6,374 nucleotides of DNA from Methylococcus sp. UBA6136 (GTDB lineage: Bacteria; Pseudomonadota; Gammaproteobacteria; Methylococcales; Methylococcaceae), in NCBI GenBank assembly GCA_002423305.1, contig DIVI01000189.1:1-6374 (forward strand), given 5' to 3'. The position numbers and the translations under genes were made by a program. Below are positions 1-6,288 of the stretch, piece by piece. The stretch's first letter is position 1; every line of letters begins with the position of its first letter. Under the pieces are notes generated by a model. The model did not search any database, was not told where the DNA came from, and saw only the letters and a program-made list of their open reading frames with translations.

Positions 1-524
1 CTGCCATAGAGCAGCGTCGAAGGGCCACGAAGGATTTCGATGCGCTCGGCTTGCGATGGCTCGATACTGTTGGCGTGGTCGGGGCTGATGTTCGATACAT
101 CATTGTTACCGATGCCGTTCTCCATGATCCGCACGCGCGGCCCCGCCAGACCGCGAATGACCGGCTGGCCGACGCCGGGGCCGAAGGATTGGCTATTGAT
201 GCCCGGTTCCTGAGTCAGCGTGGCGCCGATCGTAGGCCCCATTTGCTGACGAAGTTCTGCGTCCTTCAGGACCGATACCGGTCTGGCTAGGCTGCCAATG
301 GTCCGCTCAAGGGGTTCGCTCTCCACCACGACTTCCTCAAGTTGATGGGGCTTTTCGGCGTCTACTTCTTGTTGAGGCAATTTCTTGGTCTTTTTTTTGC
401 CATTTTTCTTCTCATCGACCTCGAGGTTTTCTGCCGAAATTTCGGTCGGTTCTTCGGTGGTGACCGCCGAGACGGCTGACGCGGGCAGGCCCAGCAGATA
501 AACCCAAGGGATCAGTTTGCGCAT
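1..524 (-). CDS. TonB-dependent outer-membrane receptor, ZnuD-like, N-terminal part (runs off window)
   Basis: This is the first 174 codons of a TonB-dependent receptor; the gene continues past position 1. Residues 1-20 form a signal peptide ending ASAVSA. A charged Lys/Glu-rich linker follows (about 36-60), then a TonB-box-like stretch LEEVVVES (62-69), then the plug domain. The plug shows QPVIRGLAGPRVRIMENGIG, then SPDHA, then AERIEILRGPSTLLYG, a classical plug ending. The order VIRG, SPDHA, EILRGP-TLLYG is typical of the ZnuD group of zinc (sometimes heme) receptors, so zinc uptake across the outer membrane is the best guess. The barrel and any metal-binding loops are outside the window, so the substrate is inferred. 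The ATG at 524-522 has AGGAG at 540-536, about 11 nt upstream, and opens directly into the signal peptide. A candidate Zur site lies upstream. Confidence 0.88.
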   Translation of the reverse strand, partial: MRKLIPWVYLLGLPASAVSAVTTEEPTEISAENLEVDEKKNGKKKTKKLPQQEVDAEKPHQLEEVVVESEPLERTIGSLARPVSVLKDAELRQQMGPTIGATLTQEPGINSQSFGPGVGQPVIRGLAGPRVRIMENGIGNNDVSNISPDHANSIEPSQAERIEILRGPSTLLYG

Positions 525-551
525 GGTGGGATGGGCTCCTAAAAATCAAAC

Positions 552-571
552 GATAATGTTACGTTATCACA
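552..571. promoter_or_regulatory. Candidate Zur-type operator between receptor and MlaC-like gene
   Basis: An imperfect dyad in the AT-rich intergenic stretch: GATAATG-TTA-CGTTATC (552-568) pairs 7 with 7 with one mismatch. The overlapping TGTTACGTTATCACA (557-571) resembles proteobacterial Zur boxes of the TGTTA...TATCACA kind. It lies 28 bp or more upstream of the receptor ATG, where a repressor could block its promoter. The fit with a ZnuD-like receptor is supportive, but the match to the consensus is partial and judged by eye. Confidence 0.4.
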
Positions 572-689
572 TAAATTGATTCTGATGAAAGCAGAGAAAC
601 GCTGGCTGGGGTTGGCTGCGACCTGCCGGAAGGGCTAAAAGGCTTGTTTATGCTAGGATGCACGCCATTTTTCGAGTGAGGTTCGAGGC

Positions 690-1298
690 ATGATCCTGAG
701 GTATTTCCTGACCTTCTGGCTGTTTGTTGGCTTGCCGTTTTTTGCCCAGGCAGACAACGTGGCTGAGGCCCGCAAGCCGGTTGATCGGTTGAACAGCACC
801 CTGATCGAGGTCATGAAGGGTGGGCAGAAACTCGGCTATGCAGGCCGCTACAAGAAACTTGATCCCGTGGTCAAGGACACCTTCGAGTTCGAAGCGGTCT
901 CACTGATTGCCCTCGGCACGCACTGGAAAAAGTTGGAGCAGCCGCAGAAGCTGGCTTTCATGGACAAATTGACCGATCTGAGTGTCTCCACCTACGCTGC
1001 CCAGTTCAAGGAATATGGTGGGGAATCCTTCCAGTTCGATTCCAGTCAGGACATAAAGAATGGCAAATTGGTGCTGCGCTACAACCTCGTGGCCCCCAAT
1101 GAGAAGCCAATCAAATTCGAGTACTTCGTCGGGCAATTCAATGGCCAGTGGCACATCATCAACATCGTCGTGGATGGCATCAGTGATCTGGCACTGAAGA
1201 AAGCCCAATACACCAGCGTCATTGACCGGGAAGGTTTTGATGCTTTGTTGACCAAGCTGACCCAGAAAATCAGCGACTACGCCAAAAATAACGCCTGA
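690..1298 (+). CDS. MlaC/Ttg2D (HpnM-like) periplasmic phospholipid-binding protein
   Basis: A 202-residue exported protein of the MlaC/Ttg2 family (toluene-tolerance, Tgt2 domain), whose members carry phospholipids or related lipids through the periplasm. Residues 1-21 are a signal peptide ending FFAQA, with cleavage before DN. The mature part has the family pattern: an N-terminal helical segment, the stretch RYKKLDPVVKDTFEFEAVSL, TYAAQFKEYGGESF, then a beta-rich part ending WHIINIVVDGISDLALKKAQY and a C-terminal helix. WHIINIVVDGIS matches the conserved W-(K/R)-(I/V)-x-D-(V/I)-xx-(D/E)-G-(V/I)-S block. The length is usual. No mlaFEDB partners flank it, unlike the standard mla operon. The solitary context and the tail (FDALLTKL) also fit HpnM of hopanoid-producing bacteria, so I give no symbol. 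The ATG at 690 is preceded by GTGAGG at 676-681. The gene ends in the bidirectional terminator at 1326-1355. Confidence 0.87.
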   Translation: MILRYFLTFWLFVGLPFFAQADNVAEARKPVDRLNSTLIEVMKGGQKLGYAGRYKKLDPVVKDTFEFEAVSLIALGTHWKKLEQPQKLAFMDKLTDLSVSTYAAQFKEYGGESFQFDSSQDIKNGKLVLRYNLVAPNEKPIKFEYFVGQFNGQWHIINIVVDGISDLALKKAQYTSVIDREGFDALLTKLTQKISDYAKNNA

Positions 1299-1325
1299 GT
1301 GATCGACGTCCATGGACGTGGCACA

Positions 1326-1355
1326 AACAAAAAGCGCCTTCGGGCGCTTTTTGTT
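1326..1355. terminator. Bidirectional intrinsic terminator between MlaC-like gene and argE
   Basis: A perfect 13-bp stem (1326-1338 with 1343-1355) is closed by a TTCG tetraloop in the stable C(UUCG)G context. Its GC core GCGCC/GGCGC is flanked by A5 on the left and T5 on the right, so each strand reads GC hairpin then U-run. It lies 27 nt after the stop of the MlaC-like gene and 16 nt after the argE stop on the other strand, so it serves both convergent units. Confidence 0.93.
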
Positions 1356-1371
1356 GGGGGCGGTTTTGGGT

Positions 1372-2547
1372 TTACTGATCGGGGTTCAAGCAGTAACGCT
1401 CAATGAGTCGGGACAGGAGATCGATGCCCGGGCGGATATGCTCCAGTGGCAGGTATTCATCCGGCTGATGGGCCTGGTCGATGAAGCCTGGTCCCATGAC
1501 AATCGTCTGCATACCCAGTTGATCGAGAAACGGCGCCTCGGTGCCGAAAGCTACCGCACCGGCGGGTTGGCCGCTGAACGTTTCGCAACTCCGGGTCATG
1601 TGGTTTTCTGCCGGCGTTTCGAAGGCGGGTAAGCCTTCAAATAATCGCTTGACCTCCAGATGCAGCCTCGGGTCTCGGGCGAGTGTCCCCTCCAGTCGCT
1701 GGCATAAGGCCTCATGCAGGGTGTTGATGTCCATGCCTGGGAGCGGCCGAATGTCGATCAGTAGTTCACAGGCCCCGCAGATCCGGTTGGGGTTATCCCC
1801 CCCATGGATGGCGCCGAGATTGATGGTTGGATAATCGACCGCGAAGGCTGGATTGCGATAAAGATCCTTCAGCTCTTGCTGGAAGGCGAGTACTTCCGCC
1901 ATCACAGCCTGCATGCCAACGATGGCATTCGCACCCAATGCCGGATTGCTGGAGTGTCCGGCTTGGCCGCGGACCATGATCGACTCCATCATCACGCCCT
2001 TGTGCATGCGGATGGGCTTCAGCCCGGTGGGTTCGCCGATGACCGCCTGTCGTCCCAGTTGCCGGTTCTGCGCCAGCAACTGTCGCGCGCCCGACATCGA
2101 GCTCTCTTCGTCGGCCGTGCCGAGCAGGACCAGTGGGCGCTGGAGGTCCTGGATGCGAAACTGCGCGGCGGCTTCAAGGATGAGCGCTAAGAAGGATTTC
2201 ATGTCCGCGCTACCCAGGCCGTAAATTCGGCCATCTCGTTCCGTCGCCGTGAACGGGTCGCTGGACCAGAGTTCCGGGTTGCAGGGGACCGTATCGGTGT
2301 GTCCCGAGAGCACGAGTCCACCCTCGATATCGTTGGATCGGGAAGCGCCGAGTGTGGCGATCAGGTTGGCCTTTCGCTCGTTGACCGGATCGATTTCAAC
2401 GCGAAAGCCCAAGGTCTCGGCCCATTCGGCCAGGCGATGGATGACGCCCAGATTACCCTGGTCATGACGAGGGTCGGCACTGCTGATCGAGGGTTCGCTG
2501 ATCAGGGCGCCGATCATCTCGTCAATTGCGGGTAAGCGTCGGGTCAT
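1372..2547 (-). CDS. argE: Acetylornithine deacetylase (M20 family metallohydrolase)
   Basis: This cytoplasmic enzyme hydrolyses N-acetyl-L-ornithine to ornithine and acetate in linear arginine biosynthesis. The 391 residues match the usual ArgE length. M20 motifs appear in order: SGHTDTVP (metal His83, Asp85), GSADMK (bridging Asp115), GTADEESS (catalytic Glu147, metal Glu148), IGEPTGLKPI (metal Glu172), GHSS (His198) in the lid/dimerisation insert, and a C-terminal metal His360 in IDQAHQPDEYL. The EPT-x-L-x-P and DQAHQPDEYL blocks favour ArgE over DapE or carboxypeptidase G, although M20 substrates are not fully certain from motifs. The start is 19 nt after the ilvD stop and I see no clear Shine-Dalgarno sequence, so it is probably translated from the ilvD transcript, perhaps by coupling. 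It ends at the shared terminator 1326-1355. Confidence 0.92.
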   Translation of the reverse strand: MTRRLPAIDEMIGALISEPSISSADPRHDQGNLGVIHRLAEWAETLGFRVEIDPVNERKANLIATLGASRSNDIEGGLVLSGHTDTVPCNPELWSSDPFTATERDGRIYGLGSADMKSFLALILEAAAQFRIQDLQRPLVLLGTADEESSMSGARQLLAQNRQLGRQAVIGEPTGLKPIRMHKGVMMESIMVRGQAGHSSNPALGANAIVGMQAVMAEVLAFQQELKDLYRNPAFAVDYPTINLGAIHGGDNPNRICGACELLIDIRPLPGMDINTLHEALCQRLEGTLARDPRLHLEVKRLFEGLPAFETPAENHMTRSCETFSGQPAGAVAFGTEAPFLDQLGMQTIVMGPGFIDQAHQPDEYLPLEHIRPGIDLLSRLIERYCLNPDQ

Positions 2548-2566
2548 AGGGCGAGTCTGGCCGGCA

Positions 2567-4270
2567 TCATATGTCGCCGAGATGCTTGTCGGTCACGGCG
2601 CCCTCCGAGGCGGATGCCGTCAGCTTTGCAAATTTGGCCAGAACGCCGCGGGTATAGCGCGGTGCCGGTCGCGTCCAGCGGGCTAGGCGGGACTGAATTT
2701 CAGCTTCCGCAACGTGCAACGAGATCTCCGCCTTCTCTGCATCGATGGTGATTTCGTCACCGTCCTCTACGATCGCCAGCGTTCCGCCTGTGTAGGCTTC
2801 CGGTGTGATGTGGCCGACGACGAATCCATGGGTGCCGCCAGAGAAGCGGCCATCCGTGATCAGTGCCACATCCTTGGCCAGGCCCTTGCCCATGACGGCA
2901 GAGGTCGGTGACAGCATCTCCCGCATGCCGGGCCCGCCCTTGGGCCCTTCGTAGCGGATCACGATGACATCGCCCTTGTTGATGGTGCCGTCGAGGATGG
3001 ACTTTAATGCCAGTTCCTCGCAATCGAAGACGCGGGCCTTGCCGGTGAAGCGTAGCCCCTCCTTGCCGGTGATCTTGGCGACGGCGCCGTCCGACGCCAG
3101 GTTGCCGCGCAGAATCACCAGATGGCTATCCTTCTTGATGGGGTTGTCCAGCGGCCTGATCATGTCCTGCCCGGCCGGGTAATGAGGTGCTGTGGCCAGA
3201 TTCTCGGCCAGGGTCTTGCCGGTGACGGTCAGGCAGTCGCCGTGAAGCAGGCCGGCGTCCAGCAGGATTTTCATCAGCGGCTGGATGCCGCCGATTTCGA
3301 CCAGCTCCGCCATGGCGTATTGGCCGCTGGGTTTCAGGTCAGCCAGGAGCGGCACGTTCTTGCCGATGCGGGTGAAGTCATCGAGGCAGAGGTCGAGGCC
3401 GCAGGCATCAGCCATCGCCAGCAGATGCAGCACGGCATTGGTCGATCCGCCGAGGGCGATGACCACGGTGATGGCATTTTCGAAGGCCGGTTTGGTCATG
3501 ATGTCGAGGGGGCGGATACCGGCTTCCAGCAGCTTTATAACCTGCGCGCCGGCCTGTTCACAGTCACGCTGCTTGTCGCCTGAGATCGCGGCCTGGGCAG
3601 AGCTGCCGGGCATACTCATGCCCAGTGCCTCGATGGCGGAGGCCATGGTGTTGGCTGTGTACATGCCGCCACAGGAACCGGGGCCGGGGATGGCCTTGGA
3701 TTCGATCGCCTTGAGTTCGGTGTCATCGATTTTGTCATTGGCGCGGGCACCCACCGCTTCGAAGACGGAGACGATGTCGAGTTTTTTGTCGCCATGGCAG
3801 CCGGTCAGGATGGTCCCGCCGTAGACGAAGATAGCCGGGCGGTTCAGTCGGGCAATGCCGATCATGCAGCCCGGCATGTTCTTGTCGCAGCCGCCGATGG
3901 CGACGAGCCCGTCAAAGCCCTGGCAGCCGACAACCGTCTCGATCGAGTCAGCAATGACCTCGCGTGATACCAGCGAGTATTTCATGCCCTCGGTGCCCAT
4001 CGAAATGCCGTCCGAGATGGTGATGGTGTTGAAAATGACCGCCTTGCCACCATGGCCGTCGACGCCTTTGGCAGCATCATCGGCCAACTTGTTGATGTGC
4101 ATGTTGCAGGGCGTCACCATGCTCCAGGTCGAGGCGATGCCGACCTGGGGTTTGGCGAAATCCTGGTCGGTGAAACCGACGGCGTGCAACATGGCGCGGC
4201 TGGGCGCGCGTTCCATGCCGTCGACGACCTGGGATGAAAAAGGGCGGGTTTTGTCCTGTGAGTTGCTCAT
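2567..4270 (-). CDS. ilvD: Dihydroxy-acid dehydratase
   Basis: IlvD dehydrates 2,3-dihydroxyisovalerate and 2,3-dihydroxy-3-methylvalerate to the 2-keto acids that precede valine, leucine and isoleucine, using an Fe-S cluster and Mg2+ in the cytoplasm. All 567 residues are present. Three cluster cysteines are visible: Cys55 (TPCN), Cys128 (GGCDKNMPGC) and Cys200 (GPGSCGGMYTANTM). Asp129-Lys130 (Lys130 is the residue carbamylated in homologues) bind metal. The C-terminal domain has the stretch from VIRYEGPKGGPGM to REML, and GRFSGGTHG with catalytic Ser477. The length and three-Cys pattern match the shorter IlvD class, which includes characterised [2Fe-2S] enzymes, rather than the roughly 616-residue E. 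coli type. The ATG start gives the expected N-terminus (VVDGMERAPSRAML). I see no strong Shine-Dalgarno sequence or AT-rich -10 in the 69 nt upstream, so transcription may come through from the SH3-domain gene. argE follows after 19 nt. Confidence 0.97.
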   Translation of the reverse strand: MSNSQDKTRPFSSQVVDGMERAPSRAMLHAVGFTDQDFAKPQVGIASTWSMVTPCNMHINKLADDAAKGVDGHGGKAVIFNTITISDGISMGTEGMKYSLVSREVIADSIETVVGCQGFDGLVAIGGCDKNMPGCMIGIARLNRPAIFVYGGTILTGCHGDKKLDIVSVFEAVGARANDKIDDTELKAIESKAIPGPGSCGGMYTANTMASAIEALGMSMPGSSAQAAISGDKQRDCEQAGAQVIKLLEAGIRPLDIMTKPAFENAITVVIALGGSTNAVLHLLAMADACGLDLCLDDFTRIGKNVPLLADLKPSGQYAMAELVEIGGIQPLMKILLDAGLLHGDCLTVTGKTLAENLATAPHYPAGQDMIRPLDNPIKKDSHLVILRGNLASDGAVAKITGKEGLRFTGKARVFDCEELALKSILDGTINKGDVIVIRYEGPKGGPGMREMLSPTSAVMGKGLAKDVALITDGRFSGGTHGFVVGHITPEAYTGGTLAIVEDGDEITIDAEKAEISLHVAEAEIQSRLARWTRPAPRYTRGVLAKFAKLTASASEGAVTDKHLGDI

Positions 4271-4339
4271 GGCTGAAAAGTGATCGGGTGTCGTTGATTT
4301 GAGTGAACGGGGATTGGGATGGGGTCTGGTTGGGCTGGT

Positions 4340-4960
4340 TTAGAATGAGTTCCACTGACCCCGACGGCGCACGCTGAGTCTGGGCAAGAGAATTCCCAGC
4401 AAAATACCGGCAAAGAGCACGCTGCCGCCAATCAGGAACCAGGCCTGTTTCTGGTCGTCAGTCAGCGCGTTTTTATCCCGCAGTACCGTCTCCAGCTCCT
4501 TTCTTTGCGCGATCACGCTTTCCTGGAGCTGGTCGCGTTCGGCCTGGATGCGGAGCACATTGGCAGAAGCCTGATGAACGGCGATGAGTTCGGTTTCTAG
4601 CCGGTTGATCTCAGCCTGGAGTTGCTGAGGCGTTTTTGACGGTGCTTCCGGCGAGATGGTCTCTGCCGCAGTGTCAACGGGTTTTGCGATGGGGGCTTCA
4701 GTGGTCATGGAGCGGCTGGCGATCCAGCCGCTCTCGCCGGTAGCCAGTTGCACCCTGGCGAAACCCAGCTTGGGATTCAGCTTTAACAGCTCCACCTCGG
4801 TTCCCGGCGCCAGTCTCTTGATGGTTTTGTCCTTTTTTGCCAGACCGGTCCGCAGTTCGACCGGTCCGCTCTCACGGATATAGCGGGTGGCCGTTTCTGC
4901 CTTAACGATCGGTAGGGTGATCAGGGCAAGCGCGAACAGAAAAATGCGAAACATGGCCAT
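4340..4960 (-). CDS. SH3-domain, coiled-coil, C-terminal membrane-anchored protein (YgiM/TIGR04211-like)
   Basis: A 206-residue envelope protein resembling E. coli YgiM and the TIGR04211 family, whose biochemical role is not established. Order of parts: signal peptide 1-21 (ending LPIVKA), bacterial SH3 domain about 25-85 (RYIRE, then VELRTGLAKKDKTIKRLAPG, then ESGWIASR), a Pro/Ala linker, a coiled coil about 110-168 with Leu/Ile heptads, one transmembrane helix about 173-193 (AWFLIGG to GILLP) and a short basic tail RRRGQWNSF. The SH3 domain should lie in the periplasm with the tail in the cytoplasm. The frame is open upstream to a TTG at 4993, but that would put 11 residues (PTITIHKDHI) before the signal peptide. 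The ATG at 4960 (MAMFRIF) or 4954 fits better; neither has a strong Shine-Dalgarno sequence. It lies about 70 nt upstream of ilvD on the same strand and could be co-transcribed with it. Confidence 0.85.
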   Translation of the reverse strand: MAMFRIFLFALALITLPIVKAETATRYIRESGPVELRTGLAKKDKTIKRLAPGTEVELLKLNPKLGFARVQLATGESGWIASRSMTTEAPIAKPVDTAAETISPEAPSKTPQQLQAEINRLETELIAVHQASANVLRIQAERDQLQESVIAQRKELETVLRDKNALTDDQKQAWFLIGGSVLFAGILLGILLPRLSVRRRGQWNSF

Positions 4961-5021
4961 GATGTGGTCTTTGTGGATAGTTATGGTGGGCAAACGGCCT
5001 TGTGTGGGCAGGCATCGTGCT

Positions 5022-5041
5022 TCAGCCGACCCCTCGGCTGA
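5022..5041. repeat. Perfect 8-bp hairpin between the UmuD-like relic and the SH3-domain gene
   Basis: TCAGCCGA, a CCCC loop, then TCGGCTGA form a perfect 8-bp inverted repeat. It sits just downstream of the UmuD-like relic on the minus strand and upstream of the SH3-domain gene. No T-run follows on either strand, so it is not a clear intrinsic terminator. It may be a weak terminator, a remnant of one, or a structured leader of the SH3-domain gene. Confidence 0.45.
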
Positions 5042-5184
5042 TCAGGGGGTCAATGGTATCTCAACCCCTCTGGCCCTGCATAACCGATCCAGTGCTGACG
5101 AAGCGAGCCCAGCCCAAAAAGCCTCAACAGCTGTGAATCCGATGGCGAGATACCGGGAGTGCGGTACCCCAGCCCCTCCTTGAG

Positions 5185-5517
5185 CTAGATGGGTCTGTGA
5201 CCAGCGTTGGCCGGGAAGAGCCATCCTGACCGTCCACGTGTAACAAGCCGCCTGAGCAGCAAATCCCCAGCAACATATGCAACCACCACGGAGCCACCTC
5301 TCGGGGTCGCAGACTTGTCGACGATCAACAGAGCGCCGGGGGGATAGTGGTTGCCCGCCATGCCGTTGTCAGCGGGACGCATGAACAAGGTTGCCGCTGT
5401 GGGATTGACCAGAAGGTCATTCAGAGACAAGGGAATATTGACGTAATCTTCAGCCGTGATGGGAGTCCAGCCGAAACTTTAACTGAGGAAGACGGGTGGA
5501 TGTTGAGTTTGGCGCAT
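5185..5517 (-). pseudogene. Degraded UmuD-like (peptidase S24/LexA-type) protein relic
   Basis: Read from the ATG at 5517, the frame gives 12 codons (MRQTQHPPVFLS), a TAA at 5481-5479, then a run of 97 sense codons that align by eye with UmuD: FGWTPITAEDY (UmuD GFPSPAADY), LSLNDLLVNPTAATLFMR (LNQLLIQHPSATYFVK), PPGALLIVD (SDGDLLIVD), GDLLLRRL (GEFTVKKL) and LFPANAGHRPI (LIPMNSAYSPI). It then stops at TAG 5187-5185, so the last family strand (UmuD DTLDVFGVVIHVV) is missing. UmuD Ser60 corresponds to Gly (GGC, 5364-5362) and Lys97 to Arg (AGG, 5253-5251), each one transition from the ancestral codon. The Cys-Gly cleavage point reads Phe-Gly. Autocleavage should be impossible. A TTG at 5430 could start an 81-residue product, but it has no visible support. 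There is no umuC nearby. A possible C-terminal remnant (VEAF...LDRLCRAR) lies in another frame near 5065-5130. Most likely a dead gene; a catalytically inert UmuD-like protein is the less likely alternative. Confidence 0.72.
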
Positions 5518-5525
5518 GACGGTCT

Positions 5526-5553
5526 CTGTATGCTATCAGCGAATAGCGTACAC
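5526..5553. repeat. 28-bp inverted repeat with 11-6-11 spacing upstream of the UmuD-like relic
   Basis: TGTATGCTAT (5527-5536) and ATAGCGTACA (5543-5552) are inverted copies with one mismatch, around a 6-bp centre CAGCGA. The outermost pair, 5526 and 5553, does not match. The element ends a few bases before the ATG of the UmuD-like relic, where an operator would sit. The minus strand reads CTG-N8-CAG across part of it, two bases short of the LexA spacing CTG-N10-CAG, so it is not a standard SOS box. The 11-6-11 geometry also resembles tyrosine-recombinase core sites, but the arms do not resemble dif. Confidence 0.45.
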
Positions 5554-5829
5554 AACTCCTAAGGGCTAAGCACCGGGCTCCGAGAATTGGCACCGGCTTA
5601 CGACTTATTGGTGGTCTTTGTGAAAAGGCCGACAGCAGCCGGTTGAGGTTTTGAGAGGCCTCTCACCTGATGTGTGTCAGCGTTTGGATGGGGTGACGTG
5701 AATACAGAACCTTGGCGTCACTGTCGTTGCGCTATCCCCGTGAAGGCCGGGAAAGTCATTGCATGAGGCGATGATGAACTCAGATTTCAACACGGGATCT
5801 CGCTCCAAAAAAATCACTGAGTGACATCA
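5554..5829. other. Gene-free spacer with short palindromes
   Basis: I see no convincing gene, RNA or promoter here on either strand; all frames are broken by stops. It contains one copy of a degenerate repeat (5577-5596), a perfect 14-bp palindrome TGAGAGGCCTCTCA (5652-5665), and a GTGACG...CGTCAC inverted repeat with a 17-nt loop. A 17-codon reading frame beginning MMNSDF (ATG 5771) runs into the next reading frame's start region, but it has no coding support. Confidence 0.5.
5577..5596 (+). repeat. Degenerate CCGAGAAT repeat, copy 1
   Basis: The core CCGAGAATTGGCACC matches CCGAGAATCGGTACC near 6289-6303 with two C/T differences. In both copies CCGA-GAA-(T/C)TGG-type bases can form a small hairpin; here one pair would be a G-U wobble. 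The copies bracket the small secreted-protein reading frame. Two imperfect 15-mers about 0.7 kb apart could still be coincidence. Confidence 0.3.
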
Positions 5830-6226
5830 ATGAAATCATCCGCTCTTGCCATTGCCTTCGCGTGCTGCTTACTTGCCCTGACCACCTGCCGAGCAGGCAT
5901 CACAGGGTGCCGCCTTGGCTGGGTAATGGGCTCTCACCGGCATGACCTTAGCGGGTCAGCAGATCACTTGTCCTGGAGAGCTGTCCTCGCTCCCTGGCGT
6001 ACCAGTCATAAACAAGCAGTTCGCAAAATGCAATGTCGGGGAGTGCATGATCCTTAGCAAAAGGAAGACTCGGGGCGTCTGCTATGAGGACATCACCAAC
6101 ATTCCGACCACTTCTCCCGATGGCACTTGTGAAAAGTATGTGCCGGCAACCAAGACCCTGCCAGCGATTCCATTTGCAAACTACTTGGCCTTCTCTGCTG
6201 AGTTGATCCTTAACAAGCAAAAGTAG
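5830..6226 (+). pseudogene. Possible small secreted Cys-containing protein, frame-disrupted
   Basis: I do not recognise the family. From the ATG at 5830 (GAGTGA at 5819-5824 could serve as ribosome site) the frame encodes a good signal peptide: Met-Lys, then the hydrophobic stretch ALAIAFACCLLALTTCRA. This frame then runs on without sense-like composition to 6057. A second frame, offset by one base, is open from a TAA at 5926 to the stop at 6226. Read from its ATG at 5942 it gives 94 residues (MTLAGQQITCPGE...AELILNKQK) with five cysteines. It has no ribosome site or signal peptide of its own. The two halves join sensibly only if one base was gained, or two lost, between about 5927 and 5945. 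So this is either a frameshifted gene, a sequencing error, or two chance frames. An antisense frame over 5948-6241 exists but has no start signal or family resemblance. Confidence 0.38.
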
Positions 6227-6288
6227 CACATGAGAAGCCATCTAGCCCTTCAGTCCTTGGCGGTATCACAGGGAGTCAGTACGCCTAG

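Noticed and set aside
649..659. TATGCTAGGAT as a -10 element for the MlaC-like gene.
   Set aside because: It resembles a -10, but there is no acceptable -35 hexamer at 16-18 bp, so I do not list it as a promoter.
900..1313. Minus-strand open frame of 137 codons antisense to the MlaC-like gene.
   Set aside because: It overlaps a well-supported gene with signal peptide and family motifs, and it shows no independent start signal or domain.
1804..2224. Plus-strand open frames antisense to argE.
   Set aside because: They are shadows of argE, whose metal-binding residues are all present on the minus strand.
2757..4283. Several long open frames in other phases over ilvD, on both strands (for example 3122-3583, 3285-3824 and 3855-4283 plus strand).
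   Set aside because: They lie inside a full-length, motif-complete ilvD and arise from its GC-rich codon use; none resembles a protein family.
5526..5541. LexA/SOS box before the UmuD-like relic.
   Set aside because: The minus strand has CTG-N8-CAG here, whereas the common proteobacterial box is CTG-N10-CAG; the spacing is wrong.
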